Below are positions 7,618 to 16,781 of a stretch of DNA of 64,000 nt, piece by piece (position 1 is the stretch's first letter; each line of letters starts with the position of its first letter). Position numbers and translations under genes: made by a program. The stretch is from Spirochaetota bacterium (GTDB taxonomy: Bacteria > Spirochaetota > Spirochaetia > Treponematales > Rectinemataceae), in assembly GCA_022711355.1 (NCBI GenBank), contig JAKLFE010000008.1, positions 1-64,000 on the forward strand. Reading direction: 5' to 3'. Under the pieces are notes generated by a model. It saw nothing but the letters and a program-made list of their open reading frames with translations, made no database searches and was not told the DNA's origin.

Positions 7618-7744
7618 CGCCGGGCAGTCCCCTTTCCGTAGCGAATACCCATTGCCGGCGGCGCAGCCCCGCATAGACTTAAGAGCGAGAGCATAGAGGC
7701 GCGGCGCGATACGCCGACGATGCGCGATCAGGGAAGGCGGACCA

Positions 7745-9514
7745 GTGAAGCTCCTGCGGCAATCGACCATCAACGTCTCCGCCAGCCTCCTCTTCGGCCT
7801 CGCCCTTCCCCTCCTCATGATCGAAGGTCTTTCGCTCCGCAGGGCCCTGGATTCGGCTATGGCGGCTACCGAGCGCGAAAAGGAGATCAGCGGGATCGGG
7901 AACGAGCTCCGCGAGGCCTCCGACTTCCTCAGCGACGAGGTGCGGGCCTACGCGGCCACGGGGGATCGGGAGCGCCTGGAGGCCTTCTGGCGCGAGGTCC
8001 TCGTCGAGAGGCGGCGCGAGCGGGCCATGGGGCGGCTCGCGGCCCTCGGCATCCCCGCCGGGGAGGCCGAGCCCCTCGAGCGGGCCAAGGCCGCCTCCGA
8101 CGCCCTCCTCGAGACGGAGCTCCTGGCCATGCGCCTCGTCGTCGAGGCCGGCGAGGACCGGGCGGGACTCCCCGCCCCGGTGGCCGCGGCGGGCCTCCCG
8201 CCGCCCTTCGCGGCCCTCTCCGCCGCGGCCAAGGTCGACCTCGCCCGGGAGCTCGTCTTCGGCCCGGCCTACCTGGCCCAGAAACGGCTCATCCTCGGCT
8301 CCGTCGACGAATTCCGCTCGGTCGCGGGCCGGCGTAGCGCGGCCGAGGCCGAGGAGGCCCGGAGGGCCTCGCGGAAGGCCTTCGGCCGCCTCCTCGCGAT
8401 CGGCTCCGTCACCATCCTCCTCGGGATCCTCCTCGTCGCCCTGTACTACTTCGCCCTCGCCCTCCCGATCCGCCGCTACATCGGCGAGCTCGCCGGCCCC
8501 GAGCCAGGCGCCGGCATCCCCGAGCTCGAGCCCCGGGGGACCCTCGAGCTCATGGCCCTCGCCGTGGCCTTCAACGAGCGCCGCGCCGAGCGGCTCCGCT
8601 TCGAGGCGGCCCTGAGCGACTCGGAGCGGCGCTACCGGACCCACCTCGAGCTCATGCCCCTCGGCGCCGTCGAAGTCGACGCGCGGAACCGGATCAAGTC
8701 CTGGAACCCCGCAGCGGAGCGCATCTTCGGCTACCCGGAGTCCGAGGTCCTCGGCCGGAACCTCGTCGAGCTCATCGTGCCCGAGGATATCAAGCCGGAG
8801 ATCGCCGGGCTGATCGACCGGCTCAACCAAGGCGAGACCATCAGCACCCACGTCAACCGCAACCTCCGCAAGGACGGGGCCGAGATCGTCTGCGAGTGGT
8901 ACAACACCCCCCTCTTCGACTCCCGGGGCGCCTGGGTGGGCTGGGCCTCGATCGTCAAGGACATCACCGACCAGCGGAAGGAGGCCGAGCGGATCCTCTA
9001 CCTCTCCCGCCACGACCCCCTCACCGGCCTGCTGAACCGCCGGAGCCTCGCGGAGAAGATCGAGGAGGAGGCGAGCCGCAGCGCCCGGACGGGGGAGCCC
9101 TACGCGCTCGCCATGCTCGACATCGACCATTTCAAGGATTTCAACGACCGCCACGGCCACGAGTGCGGCGACGTCGTGCTCAAGGCCGTGGCCGAGGCCA
9201 TGCTCGCGACGGCCCGCTCCACGGACTCGGTCGGCCGCTGGGGAGGCGAGGAATTCCTCCTCCTCCTCCCGGCCACCGACGCCGCGGGGGGAGGCGAGCT
9301 CGCGGAGAAGATCCGCTCCAGGGTCGAGCGGGCCTCCGTGCCCTACGGCGGGGCCTCCTGCTCGGTGACGGTGACGGCGGGCGTCGCGGCCTGCGGCCGC
9401 GGCGATCCGGGGATAGACGGGGGCATCCGCCGGGCCGACGAGGCCCTCCTCGAGGGCAAGCGCCAGGGGCGCAACCGCGTGGTCGTAGCGGCGGAGGCCG
9501 GGAAGCGGCTATAG
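7745..9514 (+). CDS. membrane-bound PAS-GGDEF diguanylate cyclase
   Basis: Predicted to make the second messenger c-di-GMP from two GTP. The 589 residues start at GTG 7745. A membrane helix (about 13-32), an extracytoplasmic domain of roughly 180 residues and a second helix (near residue 220) place the sensor outside the membrane. A PAS domain follows (RIKSWNPAAERIFGYPESEV), then GGDEF starting at SRHDPLTGLLNRRS with the catalytic motif GGEEF. The inhibitory I-site RSTD sits five residues before GGEEF, so product feedback is expected. All catalytic residues look intact. The gene ends 7 bases before ispH, which may be co-transcribed or have its own leaderless promoter. Confidence 0.92.
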   Translation: MKLLRQSTINVSASLLFGLALPLLMIEGLSLRRALDSAMAATEREKEISGIGNELREASDFLSDEVRAYAATGDRERLEAFWREVLVERRRERAMGRLAALGIPAGEAEPLERAKAASDALLETELLAMRLVVEAGEDRAGLPAPVAAAGLPPPFAALSAAAKVDLARELVFGPAYLAQKRLILGSVDEFRSVAGRRSAAEAEEARRASRKAFGRLLAIGSVTILLGILLVALYYFALALPIRRYIGELAGPEPGAGIPELEPRGTLELMALAVAFNERRAERLRFEAALSDSERRYRTHLELMPLGAVEVDARNRIKSWNPAAERIFGYPESEVLGRNLVELIVPEDIKPEIAGLIDRLNQGETISTHVNRNLRKDGAEIVCEWYNTPLFDSRGAWVGWASIVKDITDQRKEAERILYLSRHDPLTGLLNRRSLAEKIEEEASRSARTGEPYALAMLDIDHFKDFNDRHGHECGDVVLKAVAEAMLATARSTDSVGRWGGEEFLLLLPATDAAGGGELAEKIRSRVERASVPYGGASCSVTVTAGVAACGRGDPGIDGGIRRADEALLEGKRQGRNRVVVAAEAGKRL

Positions 9515-9521
9515 TCGGTCC

Positions 9522-10433
9522 ATGGAAGTGATCCGCGCCTCGGTCCTCGGCTGCTGCATGGGCGTCCAGCGGGCCCTCGACCTCGCCCTCGAGACGGCGG
9601 CCGCGGAGTCGGCGGCCGGCCGCCCCGCCGGCGCCCCGGCGGTCTACAGCCTCGGCCCCCTCATCCACAACCCCCAGGCCGTGGCCGAGCTCGCTGCCCG
9701 GGGCATCCTTCCCCTCGGGCCCGAGGAGATCGACGAGCGGGTTCGCGGCGCCGCCGTCGTGATCCGGGCCCACGGGGTCCCGCCGGCCCTCCGGCGCCGC
9801 CTCGAGGCGGCCGGGGCCCGGGTCGTCGACGCCACCTGCCCCCGCGTCATCGCCAGCCAAAGGCGGGCCGCGGCCTTCGCCCGGGAGGGCCGGACCGTCC
9901 TCCTCGCGGGGGACCGTGACCACGCGGAGATCGCCGGCATAGCCGGCTGCGCGGCCGAGGCCGGCGGCGGCAGGGGCGCCTGCCTCGTCCTGGGCTCGGC
10001 GGAGGAGGCCGCGGCCATGCCCATCCCCGCGGGGCCGGCCGCGGTGATCGCCCAGACCACGATCAAGGCGGAGGAGTACCGGGCCATCTGCGACGCCCTC
10101 GCGGCCCGCCTCCCCGAGCTCGAGGTGGTCGACTCGATCTGCCCGGCCACCGAGGAGCGGCGGCTCGCCCTCGCCGAGCTGGCGGCCGGCTGCGAGGCCC
10201 TGGTCATCGTCGGGGGGCGGAACTCGGCGAACACGACGCGGCTCCTCCACAGCGCCCGCGCCCTGGGCAAGCCCGCGTGGCAGGTGGAGCGCGCCGCCGA
10301 GCTCCCCGCGGCGGCCTTCGGCTATTCCCGGGTGGGCCTCGCCGCCGGGGCCTCGACCCCCGAGTCCATCGTGGCGGCGGTGGAGGCGGCGCTCCGGGAG
10401 GGCCCGGCACAGGCGGCTGGCGCCGCGGGCTAG
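9522..10433 (+). CDS. ispH: 4-hydroxy-3-methylbut-2-enyl diphosphate reductase
   Basis: The last step of the MEP isoprenoid pathway: an iron-sulfur enzyme reducing HMBPP to IPP and DMAPP. The 303 residues carry the three cluster cysteines in context: GCCMGV at the N-terminus, VDATCPRV mid-protein and DSICPATEERR. The substrate-binding motifs HNPQAV and VIRAHGV and the late GGRNSANTTRL are also present. No ribosome site is visible before ATG 9522, but TATAGT lies six bases upstream, which suggests a leaderless message. The stop codon overlaps that of the convergent transporter gene. Confidence 0.96.
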   Translation: MEVIRASVLGCCMGVQRALDLALETAAAESAAGRPAGAPAVYSLGPLIHNPQAVAELAARGILPLGPEEIDERVRGAAVVIRAHGVPPALRRRLEAAGARVVDATCPRVIASQRRAAAFAREGRTVLLAGDRDHAEIAGIAGCAAEAGGGRGACLVLGSAEEAAAMPIPAGPAAVIAQTTIKAEEYRAICDALAARLPELEVVDSICPATEERRLALAELAAGCEALVIVGGRNSANTTRLLHSARALGKPAWQVERAAELPAAAFGYSRVGLAAGASTPESIVAAVEAALREGPAQAAGAAG

Positions 10434-11353
10434 GACTCGGCCCCGGGCCCAGGCCCGGGGGCCGGCTCCGCGCGGGGTCCGGGGGCGCTCCGGGCGCGCT
10501 GGGAGAGGAAGCTGGCCGCGACGACCATGAGGGCCCCGACGAGCTGGCTCGCCCCGAGCCGCTCGCCGAAGACGAGGGCTCCCAGAAGGACGGCGATCAG
10601 CACCTCGGTATAGGCGAGGGCCCCGTACTGGAAGAGGGAGAGCCGCTTCATCGCGAAGAAGAAGAGCCCGAAGCCGACGAGGCCCACCGAGAAGCCGTAC
10701 AGGAGGCCGAGGGCGAGGTCGATCGGGGGGGCCGAGCCGAGCTCGGCGACGAGGAAGGGGCAGAAGACGAGGGCCCCGACGGCGTTCTGGAAGTAGAGGG
10801 CGTCGGTCTCGTGGACGGTGGCGAGGGCCTTCTTGAACATGATGGAGGTCGTCGCGAAGAGGGCGGCCGAGGCTATCATGAGGAGGCTGCCCCGGAGGCC
10901 AGCGGCCTCGAGCGAGAGGCCGCGGCTGAGGTTCATGACGAGGACCCCGGCGAAGGAGAGGGCCACGAGGCCGGCTTGGGCGAGGCTCGGCTTCCGGCGC
11001 GCGCCGATCGAGTCGAGGATCAGGGCGAAGACCGGCCAGAGGTAGAGGAGGACGACGGCGTTCCCCACCGTGGTCAGCTTGTAGGCCGCGACGAAGAGGA
11101 GCATCCGGACGGCGTTGAGGCCCGAGGCCCCCCACAGGGCCCGGCGCTGGGCGGGCGGCCCGAGGACCCTCCGGCCCCGGATCATGACGGCGAGCATGAA
11201 GAGGAAGGGCACCCCCATCCGGAAGCCCGAGAGGGCGAGGCTCGAGAAGCCCACGCGCTTGATGTACAGCCCGCTCGAGGCCCCGAGGGAGGCCGCGACG
11301 AGGACGGCGAGCATGGGGACGATCTTGGGCAGGGCGCGGGGCGGGCTAGTCAT
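10430..11353 (-). CDS. EamA/DMT-family transporter
   Basis: A ten-helix drug/metabolite-superfamily permease with two EamA repeats. The 307 residues contain the typical first-half end (VGNAVVLLYLWPVFALIL) and second-half end (YTEVLIAVLLGALVFGERLG). The C-terminal ~30 residues are a Pro/Gly/Ala-rich tail. Substrate is unknown; relatives export amino acids or metabolites. The gene is convergent with ispH and the two stop codons share the palindrome CTAG (10430-10433), so neither gene has room for a terminator. Confidence 0.85.
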   Translation of the reverse strand: MTSPPRALPKIVPMLAVLVAASLGASSGLYIKRVGFSSLALSGFRMGVPFLFMLAVMIRGRRVLGPPAQRRALWGASGLNAVRMLLFVAAYKLTTVGNAVVLLYLWPVFALILDSIGARRKPSLAQAGLVALSFAGVLVMNLSRGLSLEAAGLRGSLLMIASAALFATTSIMFKKALATVHETDALYFQNAVGALVFCPFLVAELGSAPPIDLALGLLYGFSVGLVGFGLFFFAMKRLSLFQYGALAYTEVLIAVLLGALVFGERLGASQLVGALMVVAASFLSQRARSAPGPRAEPAPGPGPGAES

Positions 11354-11413
11354 GCGGCGTGCATCCTTGCGTAGGGGCTCTGGCCCGAGTATCCCATCCC
11401 CGGGCGTCGGGCA

Positions 11414-12016
11414 TCAATGGCCGGGGCGGGCGGCGAGCTCGAGGCCGTACTCGGCCTCGAGCTCCCGGATCAGGGGCTCGGCGCCCCGGAAGAGCCGGCC
11501 GTCGATGCCGAGCTCCCGCGCGGCCTCGACGTTCTCGGCCAGGTCGTCCACGAAGAGGGCGCGCTCGGGGCCGCGGCCCTCGGCCTCGAGGATGGAGAGC
11601 CAGAACTCGGGACGGGGCTTGGACAGGCCCATGAGGTGCGACGCGTAGACCGCGTCGAAGCAGCCGTACTGGCCCTGCTCGAGGTGGTAGGCGTAGTGGA
11701 CGTCGATGGTGTTCGTGCCGCAGACCACCCTGCCGCGGGAGCGGAGGGCCCGGGCGAGGGCGGCCATGGCCGGGTCGGCCCGGGGCGCGAAGAGGGTCGC
11801 CCAGTAGTTCTCGCGGGCGGCCAGGCCCGTCCTCGCCGAGAAGCGGCGCCAGAACTCCTCGGTGCCGAGGCGGCCCTCGGTGATCGCGTCGAAGTCCTCG
11901 CGCACGAGCCCGAGGAGCTCGGCCTCGCCGACGCCGAGGGCGGCGGCGGCCCGGGGGAGGACGGGGCAGGACTCGGCCATGACCCCGCCCATGTCGAAGA
12001 TGAAGAGGTCGCGCAT
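11414..12016 (-). CDS. HAD-superfamily hydrolase (YihX-like)
   Basis: A likely phosphatase of about 200 residues. Motif I is FIFDMGGVM: the nucleophile Asp is present but the second acidic residue is replaced by Gly, as in the YihX/epoxide-hydrolase-N branch of the family. Motif II is GTNT, motif III lysine is in LSKPRPEFW, and motif IV is [12 protein letters not shown]. An alpha-helical cap lies between motifs I and II. The start at ATG 12016 has TATGGT eight bases upstream and no ribosome site, so the transcript may be leaderless. Substrate is unknown; sugar phosphates or FMN are typical. Confidence 0.88.
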   Translation of the reverse strand: MRDLFIFDMGGVMAESCPVLPRAAAALGVGEAELLGLVREDFDAITEGRLGTEEFWRRFSARTGLAARENYWATLFAPRADPAMAALARALRSRGRVVCGTNTIDVHYAYHLEQGQYGCFDAVYASHLMGLSKPRPEFWLSILEAEGRGPERALFVDDLAENVEAARELGIDGRLFRGAEPLIRELEAEYGLELAARPGH

Positions 12017-12075
12017 ACCGGAGGACCATAGCCCGTACGGGCGCCGGGCATCAAGCGCCGCCCTCGCCCGCCCGC

Positions 12076-12104
12076 TTTACAGGCGCCCGCTCCCGCGCTA
12101 GGCT
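12076..12104 (+). promoter_or_regulatory. leaderless promoter of uridine kinase gene
   Basis: TTTACA (12076-12081), a 17-base spacer and TAGGCT (12099-12104) precede the ATG at 12112 by only seven bases. Transcription should begin at or next to the start codon. There is no ribosome site. Confidence 0.55.
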
Positions 12105-12111
12105 CGTCCCC

Positions 12112-12729
12112 ATGGCTGGCGCGAAGATCATCGGCATCTGCGGGGGCTCGGGCTCGGGCAAGACCACCATCGTCCGGAAGATATCCGAGGTCGTCTCGGA
12201 CTTCGTCTTCATCCCCCAGGACAACTACTACAAGTCGGCCGAGTACATCTCGAACTCCAACATCACGGCCTTCAACTTCGACCATCCCGACGCCTTCGAC
12301 AACGAGCTCCTCGTCGCCCAGCTCGGTGCCCTCCGCCGCGGCGAGGCCATCGAGATGCCGACCTACGACTTCGTGCATCACCGCCGCACCGCGGAGACGG
12401 TCCGCGTCGAGCCGCGCAAGCTCGTCATCTTCGAGGGCATCATGGTCTTCGCCAACCGCGAGGTCCGCGAGCTCCTCGACCTCAAGATCTTCGTCGACAC
12501 GCCCGACGACATCCGCTTCATCCGCCGCCTCGGCCGCGACATCAAGGAGCGGGGCCGCACCGTCGACTCGGTCATCGAGCAGTACCTCACGGTGGTCAGG
12601 CCCGGGCACTACGAGTTCATCGAGCCGACCAAGCGCTACGCCGACATCATCATCCCCGAGGGCGGGGCCAACGAGCGCGCCCTCACCGTCCTCTTGAGCT
12701 TCATCAACTCGGTCATCGCCGCCGTCTAG
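12112..12729 (+). CDS. udk: uridine kinase
   Basis: Phosphorylates uridine and cytidine in pyrimidine salvage. The 205-residue length is normal. Walker A is GGSGSGKTT. The family motifs [27 protein letters not shown] and VIFEGIMVF follow, then [15 protein letters not shown] (lid) and [22 protein letters not shown]. All catalytic and substrate residues expected of UMP-forming kinases appear intact. Single gene with its own promoter. Confidence 0.95.
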   Translation: MAGAKIIGICGGSGSGKTTIVRKISEVVSDFVFIPQDNYYKSAEYISNSNITAFNFDHPDAFDNELLVAQLGALRRGEAIEMPTYDFVHHRRTAETVRVEPRKLVIFEGIMVFANREVRELLDLKIFVDTPDDIRFIRRLGRDIKERGRTVDSVIEQYLTVVRPGHYEFIEPTKRYADIIIPEGGANERALTVLLSFINSVIAAV

Positions 12730-12750
12730 GGCGAGCCCGCGCCGCCCCGG

Positions 12751-12777
12751 GCCGCGGGGAGGGCAGCCTCCCTCGGC
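12751..12777 (+). terminator. possible terminator hairpin after udk
   Basis: GCCGCGGGGAGG-GCAG-CCTCCCTCGGC forms a strong stem with one mismatch about 20 bases after the udk stop, but no U-tract follows. It could be a factor-dependent 3' end. Confidence 0.35.
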
Positions 12778-12797
12778 TCGGGCCGGCGCGATTTCGT

Positions 12798-12826
12798 TTG
12801 ACTCCGCGCCCGACCCAGGCTACAAA
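12798..12826 (+). promoter_or_regulatory. sigma-70 promoter of the partner-switching operon
   Basis: TTGACT (12798-12803), a 17-base spacer and TACAAA (12821-12826). The leader to ATG 12899 is about 65 bases and GC-rich. Confidence 0.6.
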
Positions 12827-12898
12827 GGAGGCCGTCTATCTCGGCGCCCCGGGGGCATCCCGCCCGCCCGGCCGCCGGAAGCGGGAGCGCAGCCCTCG

Positions 12899-14290
12899 AT
12901 GACCTACACCAAAGAGCGTAGCTTACTGGAGGCGGGCTGCACGGCGGCGGCGGCGGCGGCCTTCCTGGCCGTCCCCTCCCTCGTCGACGCGGGCATCGCC
13001 TTCGCCCTCGCCGTGGGCCTCGCCGCCTTGGCCTTCCTCGCCCTCTTCGTGGTCAGGGTCGAGCTGGGCAAGGCCCTCGTCAGGGCGGCCTACCGCGCCC
13101 GCCTCGCCCGGCCCGAGACCCGCCTGGTCACCGCCTTCGCCGAGCGGGTCGGCGCCTCCTTCTCCATCCCCGACCTCGTCGAGGCCATCCGCGAGCTCCT
13201 CGAGAAGCCCGCCGACATGGGGGCGATCCTGGTGCGCTCCAACACCTGGGAAGTCCTCTACCAGAGCCCCGGGGCCGCGAGCTCCGACCCCGAGCTCCTG
13301 GGCGCCCTCGAGCGCAATTTCCGCGAGTGGTCGGAGGGCTTCTCCTTCTTCAACGACGAGCTCTCCCTCGCCTCCTCGAACGCCGACGCGCGGGGCTTCT
13401 TCGTCAACGCCAAGGGCTTCCACCTCTTCGTCCTCACGCGCCTGTGCCCCTTCATCGAGCTCGAGGCCTTCCGCTCCCTCTATGGCGAGCTGCGCATCTA
13501 CTTCGACCGCGTCATCACGATCTCCGACCTCTTCGAGGTGGCCTCCCTGGCCCGGGAATGGGAGCTCATCGCGCAGACCCAGCGCTCCTTCCTCCCCCGC
13601 GCCCTGCCCGAGGTCGACAAGCTCGACCTCGCCGTCGCCTACCGCCCCCTGGTCAACGTCTCGGGCGACTACTACGACGTCATCCCGGTCGACGAGGCGC
13701 GGACCCTCCTCCTCGCCGGGGACGTCTCCGGCAAGGGGCTCGCGGCGGCCCTGATCATGGGCATCATCGTCAACACGGTCCGCGTCGCCAAGGACAAGGC
13801 CGACCTCGCGGCGATCGTGCGGAGCGTGGACCAGGCCGTGCGGGACATGGGCTTCGACGACAAGTACACGGTCCTCTTCCTCGGCCTGGTCGACACCCGC
13901 GAGCGCAAGGTCAGCTACGTCAACGCCGCGATGGCCGACCCCATCGTCGTGTCCCAGACCGCCCTCGGCCCGCGGGTGCGGCGGCTGGAGCCCACCATGG
14001 GCCTCGTGGGCCTCGTGCCCCTCGAGTCGGTGGAGGTCGAGGAGATGCCCCTGCGCACCGACGAGATACTCCTCCTGGCCTCCGACGGCGTGACCGAGGT
14101 CGACGACGCCGAGGGCCGGCGGCTCGGCGAGACCGAGCTCTTCGAGAAGGCCCTCGCCCGGGCCTCGAGCCTTGGGGCCGAGGACTTCGTGAGCAGCGTG
14201 ACGGGCCTCCTGTACTCCTTCGTCGGTGACCGGCCCCTCAAGGACGACGTGACCATCCTCGCGGCAAAGGCGGGCAGGCTATGGGACTGA
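12899..14290 (+). CDS. membrane-anchored SpoIIE/RsbU-type serine phosphatase
   Basis: A PP2C-fold phosphatase expected to dephosphorylate a STAS anti-sigma antagonist. The 463 residues begin with two hydrophobic helices (about 16-52). A sensor region follows (to about 215), then a helical linker with QTQRSFLPRALPEVD (the typical Q-x-S-LLP entry) and the catalytic domain with SGDYYDV, LAGDVSGKGLAAALIM and LASDGVTEVDDAEG. The metal-binding aspartates in GDVSGKG and SDGVTE are present. It is the first gene of an operon with a second phosphatase (10-base overlap), a STAS protein and a HATPase. The start has only a distant GGGAG, so translation may be weak. Confidence 0.9.
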   Translation: MTYTKERSLLEAGCTAAAAAAFLAVPSLVDAGIAFALAVGLAALAFLALFVVRVELGKALVRAAYRARLARPETRLVTAFAERVGASFSIPDLVEAIRELLEKPADMGAILVRSNTWEVLYQSPGAASSDPELLGALERNFREWSEGFSFFNDELSLASSNADARGFFVNAKGFHLFVLTRLCPFIELEAFRSLYGELRIYFDRVITISDLFEVASLAREWELIAQTQRSFLPRALPEVDKLDLAVAYRPLVNVSGDYYDVIPVDEARTLLLAGDVSGKGLAAALIMGIIVNTVRVAKDKADLAAIVRSVDQAVRDMGFDDKYTVLFLGLVDTRERKVSYVNAAMADPIVVSQTALGPRVRRLEPTMGLVGLVPLESVEVEEMPLRTDEILLLASDGVTEVDDAEGRRLGETELFEKALARASSLGAEDFVSSVTGLLYSFVGDRPLKDDVTILAAKAGRLWD

Positions 14291-16461
14291 CGATAATCGC
14301 CTTCCTCGCCTCCCCCCTCCTGGCCATCCTCGCCCTGCGGGCCCTGGGCGCCGCCCGGCGCGGCGCGGCGGCCCGCGGCCCCGGGGCCGGGGAAGGGTCC
14401 CGCGCGGTCGCCGCCGCCAACGCGGCCCTCGCGGCCTTCTCCCTCCTCCAAGGCCTCGCCTTCCTCCTGGTCATCGCGCGGGCCTCGGGCGACTGGCCCC
14501 TCCTCCTCGAGCGGGCCTCGGGGACGGCCCTCCTGGCCGCCTACCTCGCCCTCCTGTACTTCGCCCTGGTCTTCCCCGAGGCCCCGCCCGCCCCCTGGCG
14601 CCTCGCCGGCCTCGCGGCGGCGGCGGCGCTCGCCGCCCTCGGGGGCTGGCGCATCCTGGGCAGCCGGGACTACGCCGTCGCCCTCTACCTCTCCACGATC
14701 GGGGCGGCCCGCGTCGACGGCACGCGCTACCTCCTCATAGCCGGGGCCGAGGCCCTCATGGGCCTGGGAGCCGCGGCTGCCCTGGCGGCGCGCTCCTTCC
14801 TCGCCAAGGACCGCCTGTCGCGGCAGCGCTCCGCCGCGGCCGCGGCCGGCATCGCCCTCGGGACGGCGGCCCTGTGGCTCCTCTCCGGCGCCATGCCGAT
14901 GCGCGCGGGCGTGCGGGCCACCTACGGCATCATGCCCCTCGGGGCCCTCGCCATGGGCGCGGTCGCCGCCTACGCCTCGGGCCTCGAGCGGGTCTTCGAC
15001 TGGAAGGCGGTCGGCAGGGCCCTGGGCTCCTACGCCCTCCTCCTCGGCGCGGTCGGCCTGCCCGCGGGGCTGGCGGCCTGCTTCATGGGCCTGCTCTGGC
15101 CCGCCGCGCCCGGCCTCGCCGCCGCCGGGACCCTCGTCTCCTTCCTCATCGCCTACTTCGCCGCGCGCGGCCTCGCGGGCCGCTTCCTCGAGCGGGTCCG
15201 CGGCCGGGGCGACTACCGCGAGGAGCTCGAGAGCGAGCTCTCCCACGTGGAGCTCGCGGAGGGCCGCGAGGCGGTGCTCGAGCGGCTGCGCGGGCTTTTG
15301 TGCGCGCGGCTCGACTTCGCCGACTTCAGCGTCCTCGTCGAGGACGAGCGCGGCGCCCTCCGCGTCGCCTACTCGACGGGGCAGGCCCGGCCCGCCCTCG
15401 AGCGGGGCTCGGCCCTGTCCGCGGCACTCGAGTCGGCGGCTCCCCGCCTCCTTCTGCGCTCCGAGGCCCGCTACGACCCCGCCTACCAGGCGGTCCGCGG
15501 CGAGCTGGCCGCCCTCTTCGACGAGCTCAGGGCCGAGGCCCTGGTCTTCGCCCGCGAGGGCAGGCACGCGATAGGCGCCTTCGCCCTCGGCCCCCGCCTC
15601 ACCGGCGAGGACTACAGCGCCTACGACCTCGAGACCCTCCGGGCCCTGTACGGCAAGCTCTTCGTCTTCGCCTACTACCTCAAGAACGTCGCCCGCCAGT
15701 CCCTCCTCCACACGGTCGACCGCGAGCTGGCCCTCTCCGACCAGGTCATCCACTTCGCCCTCGAGAAGGTGGACCGGGTGAGCGCCCCGGGCGTGGACGC
15801 GGCCTGGACCATGCGCTCGACGCGGCGGCTGGGCGGCGACTTCGTCGACTTCGTCCGCATGTCGGAGAGCCGCTGGTTCTTCGTCCTCGGCGACGTCTCG
15901 GGCAAGGGCCTGTCGGCCTCGATGAACATGCTGATCCTCAAGTCGACGATCCGCACCTTCCTCCGCGTCGAGCGCAACTTCACCGCCCTCGTGGCGAGGG
16001 TCAACGCCTTCATCAAGGAGAACCTCCCGCGGGGCACCTTCTTCGCGGGGACCTTCGGCTACTTCGACTTCGCCGAGGGGACCTTCTACTACCACAACTG
16101 CGGCCTCCCCGCCCTCCTCCTGTACTCCCCCGCCCTCGATACCTTCATCGAGGTCCAGGGCGAGGGCAAGGTCCTCGGCTTCGTGCGCGACATCGGCCCC
16201 TACCTCAAGCCGCGCAAGGTGAGCCTGCCCCCCGGCTCGGTCCTCGTGGCCGTCACGGACGGGGTCACCGACAGCGAGAGCCTCCGCGGCGACCGCTTCG
16301 GCAAGGACCGGCTCAAGCGCTCGGTGCGCGACCGCCTCGGCAGGAGCGCCCGGGATATAGCCGACGGAGTCGTCGAGGACCTGTACGCCTTCACCGACCG
16401 GCGCCAGGAGGACGACATCACCCTGCTCGCCATGAAGATCGGCACAAGGAGCGCTGAATGA
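14281..16461 (+). CDS. polytopic membrane GAF-SpoIIE phosphatase
   Basis: A second, larger PP2C-type phosphatase (726 aa). The first ~300 residues form about eight to nine hydrophobic helices. A GAF-like domain follows (DFADFSVLVEDERGALRVAYS), then the catalytic SpoIIE domain with RRLGGDFVDF, LGDVSGKGLSASMNMLILKS and AVTDGVTDSESLRGDRFG. The metal ligands are intact. Unlike its upstream neighbour it has a large membrane sensor, so the two phosphatases probably feed different inputs into one STAS switch. The stop overlaps the STAS start (ATGA). Confidence 0.9.
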   Translation: MGLTIIAFLASPLLAILALRALGAARRGAAARGPGAGEGSRAVAAANAALAAFSLLQGLAFLLVIARASGDWPLLLERASGTALLAAYLALLYFALVFPEAPPAPWRLAGLAAAAALAALGGWRILGSRDYAVALYLSTIGAARVDGTRYLLIAGAEALMGLGAAAALAARSFLAKDRLSRQRSAAAAAGIALGTAALWLLSGAMPMRAGVRATYGIMPLGALAMGAVAAYASGLERVFDWKAVGRALGSYALLLGAVGLPAGLAACFMGLLWPAAPGLAAAGTLVSFLIAYFAARGLAGRFLERVRGRGDYREELESELSHVELAEGREAVLERLRGLLCARLDFADFSVLVEDERGALRVAYSTGQARPALERGSALSAALESAAPRLLLRSEARYDPAYQAVRGELAALFDELRAEALVFAREGRHAIGAFALGPRLTGEDYSAYDLETLRALYGKLFVFAYYLKNVARQSLLHTVDRELALSDQVIHFALEKVDRVSAPGVDAAWTMRSTRRLGGDFVDFVRMSESRWFFVLGDVSGKGLSASMNMLILKSTIRTFLRVERNFTALVARVNAFIKENLPRGTFFAGTFGYFDFAEGTFYYHNCGLPALLLYSPALDTFIEVQGEGKVLGFVRDIGPYLKPRKVSLPPGSVLVAVTDGVTDSESLRGDRFGKDRLKRSVRDRLGRSARDIADGVVEDLYAFTDRRQEDDITLLAMKIGTRSAE

Positions 16462-16781
16462 CGCAACTGGATATCGACGTGCGGCGCGAGGGCGGCGCGG
16501 ATCTCATCCTCGTCTCCGGCCCGGTCAACAGCTACACCTTCTCGGAGTTCCAGGAGAAGGTGTACAAGTCGGTCCTCTCCTCGGACACCATCGTCGACAT
16601 GTCGAAGGTGAGCACCCTCTCCTCGGCGGGCATCGGGGTCCTCATGGCGGCCCTCGACGAGGCCGAGGCCGCGGGGCACCGGCTGGCCATCTGCAGGCCC
16701 TCGGAGATCGTGTCCCTCGCCCTCGAGTCCACGGGCTTCCAGGAGCGCTTCCCGGTCATCGCCTCGCCCAAGGACTTCTGA
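16458..16781 (+). CDS. STAS-domain anti-sigma factor antagonist
   Basis: A 107-residue SpoIIAA/RsbV-like switch protein. The core is VDMSKVSTLSSAGIGVLMAA; Ser56 in the SSAG variant of the motif aligns with the phosphorylated serine of characterised antagonists. When dephosphorylated by the two upstream phosphatases it should bind and sequester the downstream HATPase protein. It is coupled to both neighbours by start-stop overlaps. Confidence 0.9.
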   Translation: MTQLDIDVRREGGADLILVSGPVNSYTFSEFQEKVYKSVLSSDTIVDMSKVSTLSSAGIGVLMAALDEAEAAGHRLAICRPSEIVSLALESTGFQERFPVIASPKDF

